Below, one piece after another: positions 9,028 to 18,828 of a stretch of 64,000 bases of DNA. Numbering within the stretch: position 1 is the first letter of the stretch; the number at the start of each line of letters is the position of its first letter. A program made the position numbers and the translations under genes. Under the pieces are notes generated by a model, which was given only the letters and a program-made list of their open reading frames with translations, made no database searches and was not told the DNA's origin. This stretch comes from Croceicoccus gelatinilyticus (GTDB taxonomy: Bacteria > Pseudomonadota > Alphaproteobacteria > Sphingomonadales > Sphingomonadaceae), in NCBI RefSeq assembly GCF_018398395.1, contig NZ_JAHCBF010000007.1, positions 142,301 through 206,300 on the forward strand. The letters are read 5' to 3'.

Positions 9028-9372
9028 ATGACCCTCCGTATGCCCCTTCTTGCCTTGAAGCCGTTTTTCGCCATGCTGATTCTCTTCGGCCTGGTGTTCA
9101 GCGTAAGCGTGGACGCGGCGGTATGCGGGCCTGAAATTGGCGAACTTACAAGTGTCGAAGCTGCAAGTAGCGAGACTGGTCAAGACTTGCCGGACAGCCC
9201 GAATGAGCAGCATGGCATCTGCGCCCACGGCCATTGCCATCATGGAGTCCAATTTGCAGGCAATGCGGATATCGGGGCCGGTGAGCGTTCATCCGGTGCA
9301 CAGCATTTCTTCGAACCCGTCGGCCTGACTGCAGTCCAGCAAGCGATTTTGACGCCCCCTCCTCGAATCTGA
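9028..9372 (+). CDS. small secreted His/Cys-rich protein before czcC
   Basis: 114 residues with an N-terminal signal segment (MLILFGLVFSVSVDA) and a mature region with the metal-ligand cluster HGICAHGHCHHG. It stands 64 bases upstream of czcC on the same strand, where czc operons of other bacteria carry the small periplasmic protein CzcI. It parallels the Cys-rich gene at 323-733 in front of the other CzcC-like gene. A periplasmic metal buffer or sensor is a reasonable guess, without proof of family. Confidence 0.6.
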   Translation: MTLRMPLLALKPFFAMLILFGLVFSVSVDAAVCGPEIGELTSVEAASSETGQDLPDSPNEQHGICAHGHCHHGVQFAGNADIGAGERSSGAQHFFEPVGLTAVQQAILTPPPRI

Positions 9373-9436
9373 CGTCCAGTATTGCCGCCGCAATGTCGGC
9401 GCGCATTCGGCATGTCAGTAGAGGAAAAATCAATTC

Positions 9437-10690
9437 ATGTTTGCCATTATTTGGCGAGGCGCCCTTTTTGCAGGGCTGAGCCTCGCAGTACTGCCCGGTG
9501 CGGTGCGTGCACAAGAACGCGCGGTGTTGACGCTCGACGAAGCTCTCGCGCGTGCGGGTGTGGACGAAAGCGCGCAGGTGCAATCAGACAATCCGCGTTT
9601 GATCGGGCCGCAGGCCGAAACGGACGCGGCACGCGCGCTTATCGATCAGGCACGGCTTCGGCCAAATCCTGAGCTTGCCTTTGAAGCGGAGAACATCGCA
9701 GGAAGCGGTGCCTTTTCAGGGCTGCAAGCAACCGAATATACGCTGTCTTTGAGTCAGCGCCTCGAGCTAGGCGGCAAGCGGGGCGCACGCATTCGCTCGG
9801 CCGAGGCCGAGGCGCGCGTGGCAATGCTTTCTGGAGAATTGTCGGTCGCTGAGCTGAGTCGCATGGTGCGCGAACGCTACATCGAGGCGGTCGCTTCAGC
9901 TGCGCGACTGGAACTTGCCCGCGACGTAGTCGAACGCAATCGCGAACTCGCGCGTATAGCTGGCCTGCTTGTCGAAGTTGGCCGCGAGCCGCCGCTGCGC
10001 TCGCTTCGTGCAGAAGCGGCCCTTGCTGAAGCCGAGGCGGAGTTTGAAGCCGCGCGAGCTTCAGAGATAGCGGCGCGGAGCGCGTTGGTGGCGCTCTGGG
10101 GTGAAACGTCCCCTCCCCCGGACGTGCCATCGGCGTTTCCCGGGATCGAACCTCCTGCGATGCTTCTTGCATCGCCTTCTGCTTTGCGTCTCCAAGTCGC
10201 GCGTGCCGAACGCGAGGCGGCGGACGCTGCGATCGACAGGGAGCGCTCTTTGGGTGTTCCCGATCCGGCCATCTCCGCCGGTGTCAGGCGGTTCGAGGAA
10301 AGCAGGGATCAGGCCTTCCTAGTGGGCGTCTCGATTCCCCTTCCTTTCCGCAATCGCAATCAGGGTAACATCGCCGCTGCCGAGGCCCGCTTCCGCGCGG
10401 CCTCCGCACGCGAGGCTGTCGCCCGCGCGGATTTCGAACTCGAAGTAACCCAGGCGCGCGGCCGCTTTCTCGCCGCCGAGGCTCGTGTAGAGACTCTGTC
10501 CCAAACCTCCCTGCCTCAAGCGGAAGAAGCCTTGCGCCTCGTCCGGATTGGGTATCGCAACGGCAGGTTCCCGCTGATCGAGGTTCTGGCTGCGGCCGAA
10601 GCCCGCGATGCAATCCGAGAAGCCTTGATCCAAGCCCAGGAAGATCGCGGTCGCCTGGCGGCGCAGTTGATCTGGCTTGGCGCCCAATGA
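9437..10690 (+). CDS. czcC: CzcC-type outer-membrane channel of a metal RND pump
   Basis: 417-residue TolC-superfamily protein. It has a signal peptide ending near VRAQ, then two repeats of the outer-membrane efflux fold rich in long Ala/Glu/Arg helices, with LSQRLELGGKRGARI and SIPLPFRNRN blocks typical of the CzcC group. GAGGA precedes the ATG at 9437. It forms the exit duct for the CzcBA pump encoded directly downstream, with its stop codon next to the czcB start. Substrates in the family are Zn, Cd and Co. Confidence 0.9.
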   Translation: MFAIIWRGALFAGLSLAVLPGAVRAQERAVLTLDEALARAGVDESAQVQSDNPRLIGPQAETDAARALIDQARLRPNPELAFEAENIAGSGAFSGLQATEYTLSLSQRLELGGKRGARIRSAEAEARVAMLSGELSVAELSRMVRERYIEAVASAARLELARDVVERNRELARIAGLLVEVGREPPLRSLRAEAALAEAEAEFEAARASEIAARSALVALWGETSPPPDVPSAFPGIEPPAMLLASPSALRLQVARAEREAADAAIDRERSLGVPDPAISAGVRRFEESRDQAFLVGVSIPLPFRNRNQGNIAAAEARFRAASAREAVARADFELEVTQARGRFLAAEARVETLSQTSLPQAEEALRLVRIGYRNGRFPLIEVLAAAEARDAIREALIQAQEDRGRLAAQLIWLGAQ

Positions 10691-10701
10691 GGAAAATACC
10701 C

Positions 10702-11850
10702 ATGAACCGTAAGCGTTTGGCCGTACTGATCGGCCTGATCATTCTTGTTTTTGCGGCTGCTGTAATGCTGTGGCCGGACAACGGCGCAGAACCGCACAGC
10801 GAAGAGGAGAGCGAAGAAAGCGATCTCCCGGAAGGACTGGTCCTACTCGGCGAAGAGCAGATTCGAAGCTCCGAAATCATGGTCGAGACCGTTGGTGAGG
10901 GCTCGGCGGTAGAGCTAGTGTTCCCAGCCACAATCGCCGCTAGCCCCACAGGCAGCGCGCGGATCGATGCGCGAGCGGCGGGCGTGGTGCGGAGCGTTCA
11001 AAAAACGCTGGGTGATTACGTCCGGCAGGGTGAAACCATTGCGCGTATCGAAAGTGCGGAAGCGGCAGCTTTGGCATCGCAATTGAGCGCGGCGCGCGCG
11101 CGCGTCAACGAATTGTCAGCCGCCTATGAGCGCGAACGCCGGCTTTTCGAAGCCAATGTTACGGCGCGGCAGGATCTCGAAGCGGTGCGCGCCAATCTCC
11201 AGGTCGCCCAGTCAGAACTGTCCCGCGCGCAGGCAGCGGTTGCGGCAGCGGGCGTGAGTGGCGACGGTCGGTCTTTGGCGGTTACCAGCCCTCTTGCAGG
11301 ACGGGTAACGGCGGCGCCTATTGTCCTTGGTTCGTTTGTCGATGCGGGAGAGGAACTCTACCAAATCGTGAATCCTAATGCGATGCAGATCGAAGTCGCG
11401 CTCCCCTCTGCAGAAGCGAGCCGTATTCAGCCAGGCGATGAAGCCACGCTGGAACTTGCAGAAAACCGCGAGATCGGAGCGCGGGTCCGCTCCGTCACGC
11501 CATCGCTCGATCCTGAGAGCCGCAGCGCGACGGCAGTCCTTTCGCTCACGCGGTCCATCCCCGGTCTTCAACCAGGTGCCTTCCTGCAAGCGCGCATCCG
11601 GCCTTCGGGCGAGGTCGATATGGGCCGCATGTCGGTGCCCGAAAGCGCGGTGCAGTCACTCGACGGCCAGGAAGTGGTTTTCGTGCGCACGCGCCGCGGC
11701 TTCCAGACCCGTCCGGTGGTGACCGGCGCACGTTCCGCAGGCCGCGTGGTGATCGAATCCGGTCTCGAAGCGAACTGGCGGATCGCAACCGAGAATGCCT
11801 TCCTGCTCAAAGCCGAACTCGAAAAAGAGGAAGCCGAACATGGACACTGA
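10702..11850 (+). CDS. czcB: CzcB-type periplasmic adaptor of a metal RND pump
   Basis: 382-residue membrane fusion protein with an N-terminal membrane anchor (LAVLIGLIILVFAAAVML), an acidic linker, a barrel-sandwich lipoyl half motif (GVVRSVQKTLGDYVRQGE), a coiled-coil hairpin (about 125-190), and the matching second half motif (SPLAGRVTAAPI). It bridges CzcA and CzcC. The ATG at 10702 has AGGAAAA upstream; the in-frame ATG at 10687 overlapping the czcC stop is an alternative. The C-terminal end overlaps the czcA start. No extra His-rich metal-binding N-terminus is visible. Confidence 0.9.
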   Translation: MNRKRLAVLIGLIILVFAAAVMLWPDNGAEPHSEEESEESDLPEGLVLLGEEQIRSSEIMVETVGEGSAVELVFPATIAASPTGSARIDARAAGVVRSVQKTLGDYVRQGETIARIESAEAAALASQLSAARARVNELSAAYERERRLFEANVTARQDLEAVRANLQVAQSELSRAQAAVAAAGVSGDGRSLAVTSPLAGRVTAAPIVLGSFVDAGEELYQIVNPNAMQIEVALPSAEASRIQPGDEATLELAENREIGARVRSVTPSLDPESRSATAVLSLTRSIPGLQPGAFLQARIRPSGEVDMGRMSVPESAVQSLDGQEVVFVRTRRGFQTRPVVTGARSAGRVVIESGLEANWRIATENAFLLKAELEKEEAEHGH

Positions 11851-14800
11851 TCGCATGCAGGAAACGGAGCACTCGCACCGCCACGGCCTGATCGGCATGA
11901 TCCTCGACATGGCCGTGCGTTTTCGCTGGGCCATGGTCGTGTTGACGATCGGTGTCGCCATCTATGGCGTGATGAACCTTCTTCGGCTTCCCATTGACGC
12001 CGTACCCGACATTACGAACGTTCAGGTGCAGATCAATACCGAAGCGCCCGCCCTTTCCCCCTCCCAGGTCGAAACGCAGGTAACCTATCCGGTGGAAACC
12101 GGTCTCGCCGGGATCGATGGTCTGGAAATGACCCGTTCGATTTCGCGCAACGGGTTCAGCCAGGTTACTGCAATCTTCGAAGAAGGTACTGACATCTATT
12201 TCGCGCGGCAGCAGGTCAATGAGCGCCTGACGCCGATCACCGCTTCGCTGCCCGAAGGAGCAGAACCGGTAATGGGACCTATCTCGACCGGTCTGGGCGA
12301 AGTACTCATGTATACGATCGAGTTCGAGCATCCGGGGGGCAAGGAAGCACCGAAGGGCAATGCGGTCGGTTGGCAGTCCGACGGAAGCTTCGTTACCGAA
12401 CGCGGTGACAGGCTGGATAGCGATGTCGCCAAGGCTGCTTATCTGCGTACCATTCAGGACTGGGTGGTCGCTCCGCTCATGCGGTCGGTCGATGGCGTCG
12501 CCGGTGTCGATTCCATCGGGGGTTTCCGAAAGCAATATCTCGTACAGCCCGATCCTGCTCGCATGACAGGCTACGGGCTTTCATTCGATGAGGTGATCGA
12601 TGCGCTGGAAGCCGCCAACCTTGCCGAAGGCGCGAATTTCGTCGAGCGATCAGGAGAAGCCCTGCTGGCTCGTGTCGATGCACGGCTCGGCAGTGTCCAG
12701 GACATCGAGCAAGCAGTCATATCTACACGTGGAGGCGTTCCCATTCGCGTGGGAGATGTCGCAACGGTCAGCATTGGCGGTGATCTCAGAACCGGGGCTG
12801 CATCGCTGAATGGCGACGAGGCTGTGGTTGGTACCGTCCTCATGCGGGCAGGAGAAAACAGCCGCACTGTTTCAGCCCAGGCCGCTGAGAGGCTTGACGA
12901 AGTCCGCGCCTCCCTGCCGCAAGGTGTGGTAGCCGAAATCGTCTACAATCGTTCGTCTCTCGTCGATGCAACGATCGCGACCGTCGAGAAGAATCTCGTC
13001 GAGGGTGCGCTGCTGGTCATAGCCATCCTGTTCCTTTTGCTCGGCAACATACGGGCCGCAATTATCGCCGCTCTGGTTATCCCTTTTTCGATGCTGATGG
13101 CATCGATCGGCATGAACCGGCTCGGAGTGTCAGGCAATCTGATGAGTCTGGGCGCGCTTGACTTCGGTCTGATCGTCGATGGGGCCGTGATTATCGTCGA
13201 GAATAGTGTGGCACGTCTTGCGGCCAGACAGGAGCATGAGGGCCGGCTCCTGACACTTGGCGAACGGCTGACGGAAACGCGGCTTGCCGCGCAGGAGATG
13301 ATCAAGCCGACTGTCTATGGTCAGGCGATTATCCTTCTGGTGTTCGCACCGTTGCTGACCTTCACCGGAGTCGAGGGCAAGACGTTCTCGCCGATGGCCA
13401 TCACGGTCATGCTGGCGCTCGCGTCGGCATTCGTACTCTCGCTGACTTTCGTCCCGGCGATGATCGCGATCCTGCTGAACAAAAAACTGACGGAGAAGGA
13501 AGTCAAACCGATCCGGATCGCCAAGGAACGCTATGGGCCTCTTGTCCGCAAAGCCATCGCCCGCCCTTGGCCGGTGATCGGGGCCGGTGCCGGCATTTTT
13601 GCCGTTGCTGCTCTGGTGTTCAGTTTCCTTGGCAGCGAGTTTACACCGCAGCTCGACGAGCGCGATATCGCGGTGCAATCATTGCGAATCCCTTCCACAT
13701 CTCTCGAGCGGTCTCTGGCGATGCAGCGGCGAGTAGAAGATCGATTGGAGGAATTTCCGCAAGTGCAGCTTGTATTCTCACGTACCGGTACTGCGGAAGT
13801 GGCCAGCGACCCGATGCCGCCCAACGCCTCCGATGCGTATGTGATCCTGAAGCCGCGCGATGAATGGCCTGACCCGGATCTTTCGAAAGATGATCTGGTG
13901 GCAGAAATGGAGAGTGCTCTGGGAGGCCTGGTTGGCAATCTCTATGAGTTCAGCCAACCAATCGAACTTCGCTTCAACGAACTGATCGCTGGCGTGCGCG
14001 GCGATGTCGCGGTCAAGATCTACGGCGACGACCTGACCGCCATGACCTCGGCAGCGAACGAGGTCGCCGGGATTTTGCGCGAGGTCGAGGGAGCTGCGGA
14101 TGTTAAAGTCCAGCAGGTCACCGGTTTCCCAACGCTTGATATTGCCTTCGATCGTCCAACGATCGCTCGATATGGGCTGAAGGTCGAAGACGTCGCTCAA
14201 TCCGTCGCAATTGCTTTGGGCGGGCGGCCTGCCGGGCTGGTCTTTGAAGGCGATCGAAGGTTCGAGGTCGTCGTTCGGCTTTCGGATGCGACACGCGATG
14301 ATTTCGATCAGCTTGGTGCATTGCCGGTGCTGCTTCCGAACGGAGCGACCATACCGTTGCGCTCGGTCGCCGAATTCCGGGTTGTGGATGGCCTTGCCGA
14401 AGTCCGCCGTGAACAGGGACGCAGGCTGGTGATCGTTTCTTCCAATGTGCGCGAGCGCGATCTTGGCTCCTTCGTTGAGGAAGCGAGGGCGAATGTCGAG
14501 GCGCAGGTTGAACTGCCCGCTGCAGCCTTTATCGAGTGGGGCGGCCAGTACCAAAACCTTCAGGCTGCGCAGGAACGGTTGCAGATCGTTATCCCGATCG
14601 CTTTCGCGGTTATTCTCCTGTTGCTCTATATGGCAGTCGGAGGCTGGGTTCCCGCTCTGGCTGTTTTCAGCGCGATCCCGCTCGCCCTCGCTGGCGGCAT
14701 CTTCTCGCTGGCTCTGCGCGGAATGCCGTTTTCGGTTTCGGCGGCAGTCGGGTTCATCGCCCTCTCGGGCGTGGCGACCCTCAACGGTCTCGTGATGGTG

Positions 14801-15151
14801 ACTGCAATACGCCAGCGTCTGGACAAGGGAATGGCGCTCGATGAGGCCATCGTGGAAGGCGGGCTGGCGCGCTTGCGTCCAGTATTGATGACGGCTCTGG
14901 TCGCGTCGCTCGGGTTTGTCCCCATGGCGATCGCGACCGGCACCGGAGCGGAGGTTCAACGGCCTCTGGCAACGGTGGTCATTGGCGGTCTGATCACCGC
15001 CACTGCGCTCACCTTGTTCGTCCTTCCCGCGATCCTGAAACTCGTCTTCGCCACCAGAAAGGATGACCGGACGTGGCGTCAACGCTGGTGGGACCGCCTG
15101 CGCCGCAACGTCACTCCCGAGGAACGGCAAGAGCTGCAAGAGGTTACGTGA
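11840..15151 (+). CDS. czcA: CzcA-type heavy-metal RND transporter
   Basis: 1103-residue inner-membrane proton/metal antiporter, the energised part of the CzcCBA pump. It has twelve membrane segments with two large periplasmic loops. The proton-relay block of metal RND pumps is seen in the fourth segment from Asp441 (DFGLIVDGAVIIVEN). The family N-terminus (LLRLPIDAVPDITNVQVQ) is well conserved. The ATG at 11840 lies inside the end of czcB; the ORF extension to 11795 would enlarge that overlap without support. The motif places it in the HME group for Zn/Co/Cd rather than Cu/Ag. Confidence 0.95.
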   Translation: MDTDRMQETEHSHRHGLIGMILDMAVRFRWAMVVLTIGVAIYGVMNLLRLPIDAVPDITNVQVQINTEAPALSPSQVETQVTYPVETGLAGIDGLEMTRSISRNGFSQVTAIFEEGTDIYFARQQVNERLTPITASLPEGAEPVMGPISTGLGEVLMYTIEFEHPGGKEAPKGNAVGWQSDGSFVTERGDRLDSDVAKAAYLRTIQDWVVAPLMRSVDGVAGVDSIGGFRKQYLVQPDPARMTGYGLSFDEVIDALEAANLAEGANFVERSGEALLARVDARLGSVQDIEQAVISTRGGVPIRVGDVATVSIGGDLRTGAASLNGDEAVVGTVLMRAGENSRTVSAQAAERLDEVRASLPQGVVAEIVYNRSSLVDATIATVEKNLVEGALLVIAILFLLLGNIRAAIIAALVIPFSMLMASIGMNRLGVSGNLMSLGALDFGLIVDGAVIIVENSVARLAARQEHEGRLLTLGERLTETRLAAQEMIKPTVYGQAIILLVFAPLLTFTGVEGKTFSPMAITVMLALASAFVLSLTFVPAMIAILLNKKLTEKEVKPIRIAKERYGPLVRKAIARPWPVIGAGAGIFAVAALVFSFLGSEFTPQLDERDIAVQSLRIPSTSLERSLAMQRRVEDRLEEFPQVQLVFSRTGTAEVASDPMPPNASDAYVILKPRDEWPDPDLSKDDLVAEMESALGGLVGNLYEFSQPIELRFNELIAGVRGDVAVKIYGDDLTAMTSAANEVAGILREVEGAADVKVQQVTGFPTLDIAFDRPTIARYGLKVEDVAQSVAIALGGRPAGLVFEGDRRFEVVVRLSDATRDDFDQLGALPVLLPNGATIPLRSVAEFRVVDGLAEVRREQGRRLVIVSSNVRERDLGSFVEEARANVEAQVELPAAAFIEWGGQYQNLQAAQERLQIVIPIAFAVILLLLYMAVGGWVPALAVFSAIPLALAGGIFSLALRGMPFSVSAAVGFIALSGVATLNGLVMVTAIRQRLDKGMALDEAIVEGGLARLRPVLMTALVASLGFVPMAIATGTGAEVQRPLATVVIGGLITATALTLFVLPAILKLVFATRKDDRTWRQRWWDRLRRNVTPEERQELQEVT

Positions 15152-15164
15152 ATGGAGAGCATCA

Positions 15165-15590
15165 ATGATTACTAGCCAGCTCAGAGTGACCCTTGCCGGC
15201 GCCCTGATACTTTCAAGTGTTCCAGCATCGGCGCAGGATCAGAGCACGCCTGTTCCGATCGCCGGTGTCTGGAGCCTTGGTGAAACGCGGTCTTGTGATA
15301 GCGGACCGGCCTGGGTGTTTTTCGCAGATGGCTATTGTGCCGAAGTACAGCTTCCGGACGGTGCCCCCGCCGCCGTGGGAATTTGGCGAGACGAGGGCGA
15401 TGCCATCGCTTACACCCACGCGCACATGCCATTCGAAGGTCATGAACGGCCGATGCGGGTTCGTCATCTTACCATCGAAGAGCGCACCGCCGAAAAACTG
15501 ACAGCCCGCAATTATCGCGGTGTCACGCGCACGTTTCACCGCTGTCCAGCAAATTCGCTGAAAGTGCCGGCAGGTCAGGACGCTCATTGA
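15165..15590 (+). CDS. small periplasmic protein of unknown function in the czc operon
   Basis: 141 residues with a clear signal peptide (AGALILSSVPASAQD). The mature part is a compact beta-rich domain: GVWSLGETRSCDSG, then FADGYCAEVQLPDG, then VGIWRDEGDAIAYTH and a final CP. This looks like the small lipocalin-like or DUF-type domains that follow a GxWxxxxxxC(D/A) pattern. The start is fixed by GGAG upstream at 15154. It lies 13 bases after czcA in the same direction, so it is probably co-transcribed. No function is assigned. Confidence 0.65.
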   Translation: MITSQLRVTLAGALILSSVPASAQDQSTPVPIAGVWSLGETRSCDSGPAWVFFADGYCAEVQLPDGAPAAVGIWRDEGDAIAYTHAHMPFEGHERPMRVRHLTIEERTAEKLTARNYRGVTRTFHRCPANSLKVPAGQDAH

Positions 15591-15706
15591 CGCTTTCGCT
15601 ACGCAATATGCGGACTTCGCTAGTTCCTATTCGGGTTTCGCGAACCTGCAAGCTTACGGGTCTGCGGCACCGGGAGCGGTCAATTTTCCACGGGAAGCAA
15701 TAGGCA

Positions 15707-18202
15707 ATGACACGAACCATCGAACTCGAAGTCTTACCGCTCCTCCCCGACCTCCCGAGCGAAACCGATCATTGCATCATCCGCTTGCAGTCTTTGCTCA
15801 GCTCGCGGATCGGCGTGCACGAGGTCGCGATATTGCCCGGCACGAAGGAAGCATCCGCGCGGCTAGCGATATCATACGATGCCGATCGCCTGACGGTCGC
15901 CCGCATCAAGGAGTTGGCCCATGTGGCCGGAGCGGAAATCTCCGAACGCTACGGACACGTTGTCTGGCAAGCCGATGGCATCAATTCCACCCGCCGTGCC
16001 GAAACGGTCGCGGACCTGCTGGCCAGCAAACCTGGTATCCTCGAAGCAAATGCTGATGCGAGCGGGAGGTTCATCGCCGAATACGACCGTCAGCTAACCG
16101 ATGAGCCTACGATTGCTGGCGAGCTCAAGAACCTCGGCGTGTCGGTTTTGGCGGGCGATGTCGTCAGGAACGCCGAGCACTCTTCCAAAGACCATGGTCA
16201 CGATGATGAAGATTATGCCGGACACAGTCATGGCGGCATCTTCGGCGCGAACACCGAACTCTATTTCTCGCTCGCCTCGGGCGCATTTCTCGCGACCGGA
16301 TTCGGGATCGAGAAACTATGGTCTGGGCATCCCGGATGGCTGCCACTCGCGTGCTATATCGCAGCGTATTTCTTTGGCGGATTCTTTACCGTCCGAGAGG
16401 CGTGGGACAATTTGCGCCTCCGCCGGTTCGAAATCGATAGCCTCATGCTTGTCGCCGCTGCGGGCGCCGCCTTTCTCGGGGAATGGGCTGAAGGCGCGCT
16501 TCTGCTGTTCCTGTTCAGTTTCGGCCACGCGCTCGAACACTACGCGATGGGGCGCGCCAAAAGGGCGATCGAAGCGCTCGCGGAACTCGCGCCGGAAACC
16601 GCACGGGTAAAACGTGGAGATGACGTCGTCGAGGTTCCGGTCGAGGAGCTTGCGATTGGCGACGTGGTCATCGTGCGTCCGAACGAACGCCTTCCGGCCG
16701 ATGGTTTCATCCTGGACGGGATCAGTGCCATCAATCAGGCTCCGGTGACCGGCGAAAGCGTGCCGGTCGACAAGAGCGCGGTTTCGAATGTAGCTTCTGC
16801 GCGCGCAAATCCTGACAATCTTGCGGATGACAATCGCGTCTTTGCAGGGACGATCAACGGATCGGGCGCGCTCGAAGTGGAAGTGACCCGGCGATCGAGC
16901 GATACGACCCTAGCCAAGGTCGTCCAAATGGTGAGCGAAGCCGAGGCTCAGCAATCTCCGACCCAGCGCTTCACGCAGCGCTTCGAGCGAATTTTCGTGC
17001 CTGCCGTGCTCGCTCTGGCCGGCCTGCTCCTTTTCGCATGGGTCGTCATCGACGAACCCTTCCGCGACAGTTTCTACCGGGCGATGGCGGTGCTTGTGGC
17101 TGCGAGCCCCTGCGCTTTGGCGATCGCGACCCCGAGCGCGGTCTTGTCCGGAGTGGCCAGAGCAGCGCGCAGCGGCATTCTGGTAAAGGGCGGCGCGCCG
17201 CTCGAAGATCTCGGTGCGCTCAAGGCCATCGCGTTCGACAAGACCGGTACTCTTACCGAAGGCGAACCCCGCATTACCGATGTCCAACCCGCGCAGGGCG
17301 TATCTGAAAACGAACTGCTTGCGATTGCCTCGGCGGCTGAAAATCTGAGCGATCATCCCCTGGCACAGGCGATTGTAAGGGACGGCAAGCAGCGGCTTGG
17401 CGATGAGACTCTGCCCGAAGCAGCCAATCTCGAAAGCTTCACAGGCAAGGGCATCACCGCGCTTGTCGACGGTGAGCGGGTGTGGATCGGAAAGCTCGAA
17501 ATGTTCGGGCAAGACGGGGTCCCTGCGCTCAGTGCAGAACTGTCGGATGCTATAGAGTCCATGCGCGAGCGCGGGCGAACGACGATGGGCGTTCGCTCGG
17601 AAACGCGCGATCTTGGAGCGATCGGTTTGCTCGACACGCCGCGGGCGGCAGCAAAGGCGACGCTCGAAGCGCTACGCGGCCTCGGGATCACCCGAATGAT
17701 CATGATCTCGGGCGACGATCAAAGAGTGGCCGATGCGGTTGGAAAGGAAGTCGGCCTCGACGAGGCCTGGGGCAATCTCATGCCCGACGACAAGGTCAAG
17801 GCCATCCGCAAGCTTGCCGGTCAGGACAAGGTTGCGATGGTCGGAGACGGGGTCAACGATGCTCCTGCCATGGCGAATGCCACCGTCGGGATAGCAATGG
17901 GTGCCGCAGGCTCGGATGTCGCGCTGGAGACAGCCGATGTCGCGCTGATGGCCGATGATCTCGCCCGACTGCCTTTCGCCGTCGATCTGAGCCGGCAGAC
18001 CCGCTCGATCATCCGGCAGAACATGATCGTCAGTCTCGGAATTGTCGCCGTTCTCATCCCGGCAACCATTTTCGGTCTCGGGATTGGCCCCGCTGTCGCG
18101 GTTCATGAAGGTTCGACATTGATCGTGGTCGCCAACGCGCTCCGGCTTCTGGCGTATAAAGAGAAGAGCGGTGCAAAGGCGATAATGGAGACGCAAGCAT
18201 GA
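15707..18202 (+). CDS. P1B-4-type heavy-metal-translocating P-type ATPase
   Basis: 831-residue metal export ATPase. The N-terminal 150 residues form two ferredoxin-like halves without CxxC, then a His/Asp-rich linker (HSSKDHGHDDEDY, from 158) precedes the membrane part. Visible motifs are TGES (348-351), the membrane metal site SPC (467-469), the phosphorylated Asp511 in DKTGT, SDHPLA, GDGVNDAP and HEGST (800-804). SPC plus HEGST defines the P1B-4 group (CzcP/CoaT: Zn, Co, Cd). The stop overlaps the next CDF gene. The start at 15707 has a weak GGAAG upstream. Confidence 0.93.
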   Translation: MTRTIELEVLPLLPDLPSETDHCIIRLQSLLSSRIGVHEVAILPGTKEASARLAISYDADRLTVARIKELAHVAGAEISERYGHVVWQADGINSTRRAETVADLLASKPGILEANADASGRFIAEYDRQLTDEPTIAGELKNLGVSVLAGDVVRNAEHSSKDHGHDDEDYAGHSHGGIFGANTELYFSLASGAFLATGFGIEKLWSGHPGWLPLACYIAAYFFGGFFTVREAWDNLRLRRFEIDSLMLVAAAGAAFLGEWAEGALLLFLFSFGHALEHYAMGRAKRAIEALAELAPETARVKRGDDVVEVPVEELAIGDVVIVRPNERLPADGFILDGISAINQAPVTGESVPVDKSAVSNVASARANPDNLADDNRVFAGTINGSGALEVEVTRRSSDTTLAKVVQMVSEAEAQQSPTQRFTQRFERIFVPAVLALAGLLLFAWVVIDEPFRDSFYRAMAVLVAASPCALAIATPSAVLSGVARAARSGILVKGGAPLEDLGALKAIAFDKTGTLTEGEPRITDVQPAQGVSENELLAIASAAENLSDHPLAQAIVRDGKQRLGDETLPEAANLESFTGKGITALVDGERVWIGKLEMFGQDGVPALSAELSDAIESMRERGRTTMGVRSETRDLGAIGLLDTPRAAAKATLEALRGLGITRMIMISGDDQRVADAVGKEVGLDEAWGNLMPDDKVKAIRKLAGQDKVAMVGDGVNDAPAMANATVGIAMGAAGSDVALETADVALMADDLARLPFAVDLSRQTRSIIRQNMIVSLGIVAVLIPATIFGLGIGPAVAVHEGSTLIVVANALRLLAYKEKSGAKAIMETQA

Positions 18203-18828
18203 GCGGCGATGATAACTTCAATCTGGATACGTCTGACAAGCGCCGCACATTATGGATCGTTTTATGGCTTAACGTCGCGATTGCGGTCGGGTTCTTCGTC
18301 ATGGGCTACTTTGGCGACTCGAATGCGCTGCTGGCCAACGGACTCGACAATTCGTCGGACGCGCTTGTCTACGCTCTCAGTCTCCTTGCGCTGAGTCGAC
18401 CGCGCTCCTGGAAGCGAGGCGCAGCGCGCTTTTCTGGCGTCATGCTTTTGATCTTTGCCGGCGGAGTGATTGCTGATGCCGTCAGGCGGTTTGTTGAAGG
18501 TTCTGAACCGGGTGGCATCCTGATGATCGCGATGGCTGCCGTCGCGGGCATAGTGAACCTCTATTGCCTCCGCTTGCTGCAAAAGATGCAGGACAAGGAC
18601 GTAAACATGCGGGCCGCCACCACATTCAGCTTCAATGACTTCATTTCGAACGGCGGAATTATCATCGCTGGCGTCATCGTTATGATCACAGGCGCGAACT
18701 GGCCGGACCTTGTGGTCGGCGTCGCTGTGGCTGGCATAGCTCTTTACGGCGGGATCGATATCCTGCGCGACGCGCACAGTGACAAGCACGACGAGGCGGG
18801 AACGGTTCATGGCGAAACACGGGAATGA
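18199..18828 (+). CDS. small cation diffusion facilitator-like membrane protein
   Basis: 209-residue protein with about six membrane segments and CDF-type metal motifs GLDNSSDALVYAL and FSFNDFISNGG, in which Asn/Asp replaces the usual His. Like the CDF protein at 6299 it is short and lacks the cytoplasmic C-terminal domain, ending instead in a small His/Glu tail. Its ATG overlaps the ATPase stop and its stop overlaps the next start, so it belongs to the same operon. Export of a divalent metal is expected from family membership. Confidence 0.8.
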   Translation: MSGDDNFNLDTSDKRRTLWIVLWLNVAIAVGFFVMGYFGDSNALLANGLDNSSDALVYALSLLALSRPRSWKRGAARFSGVMLLIFAGGVIADAVRRFVEGSEPGGILMIAMAAVAGIVNLYCLRLLQKMQDKDVNMRAATTFSFNDFISNGGIIIAGVIVMITGANWPDLVVGVAVAGIALYGGIDILRDAHSDKHDEAGTVHGETRE

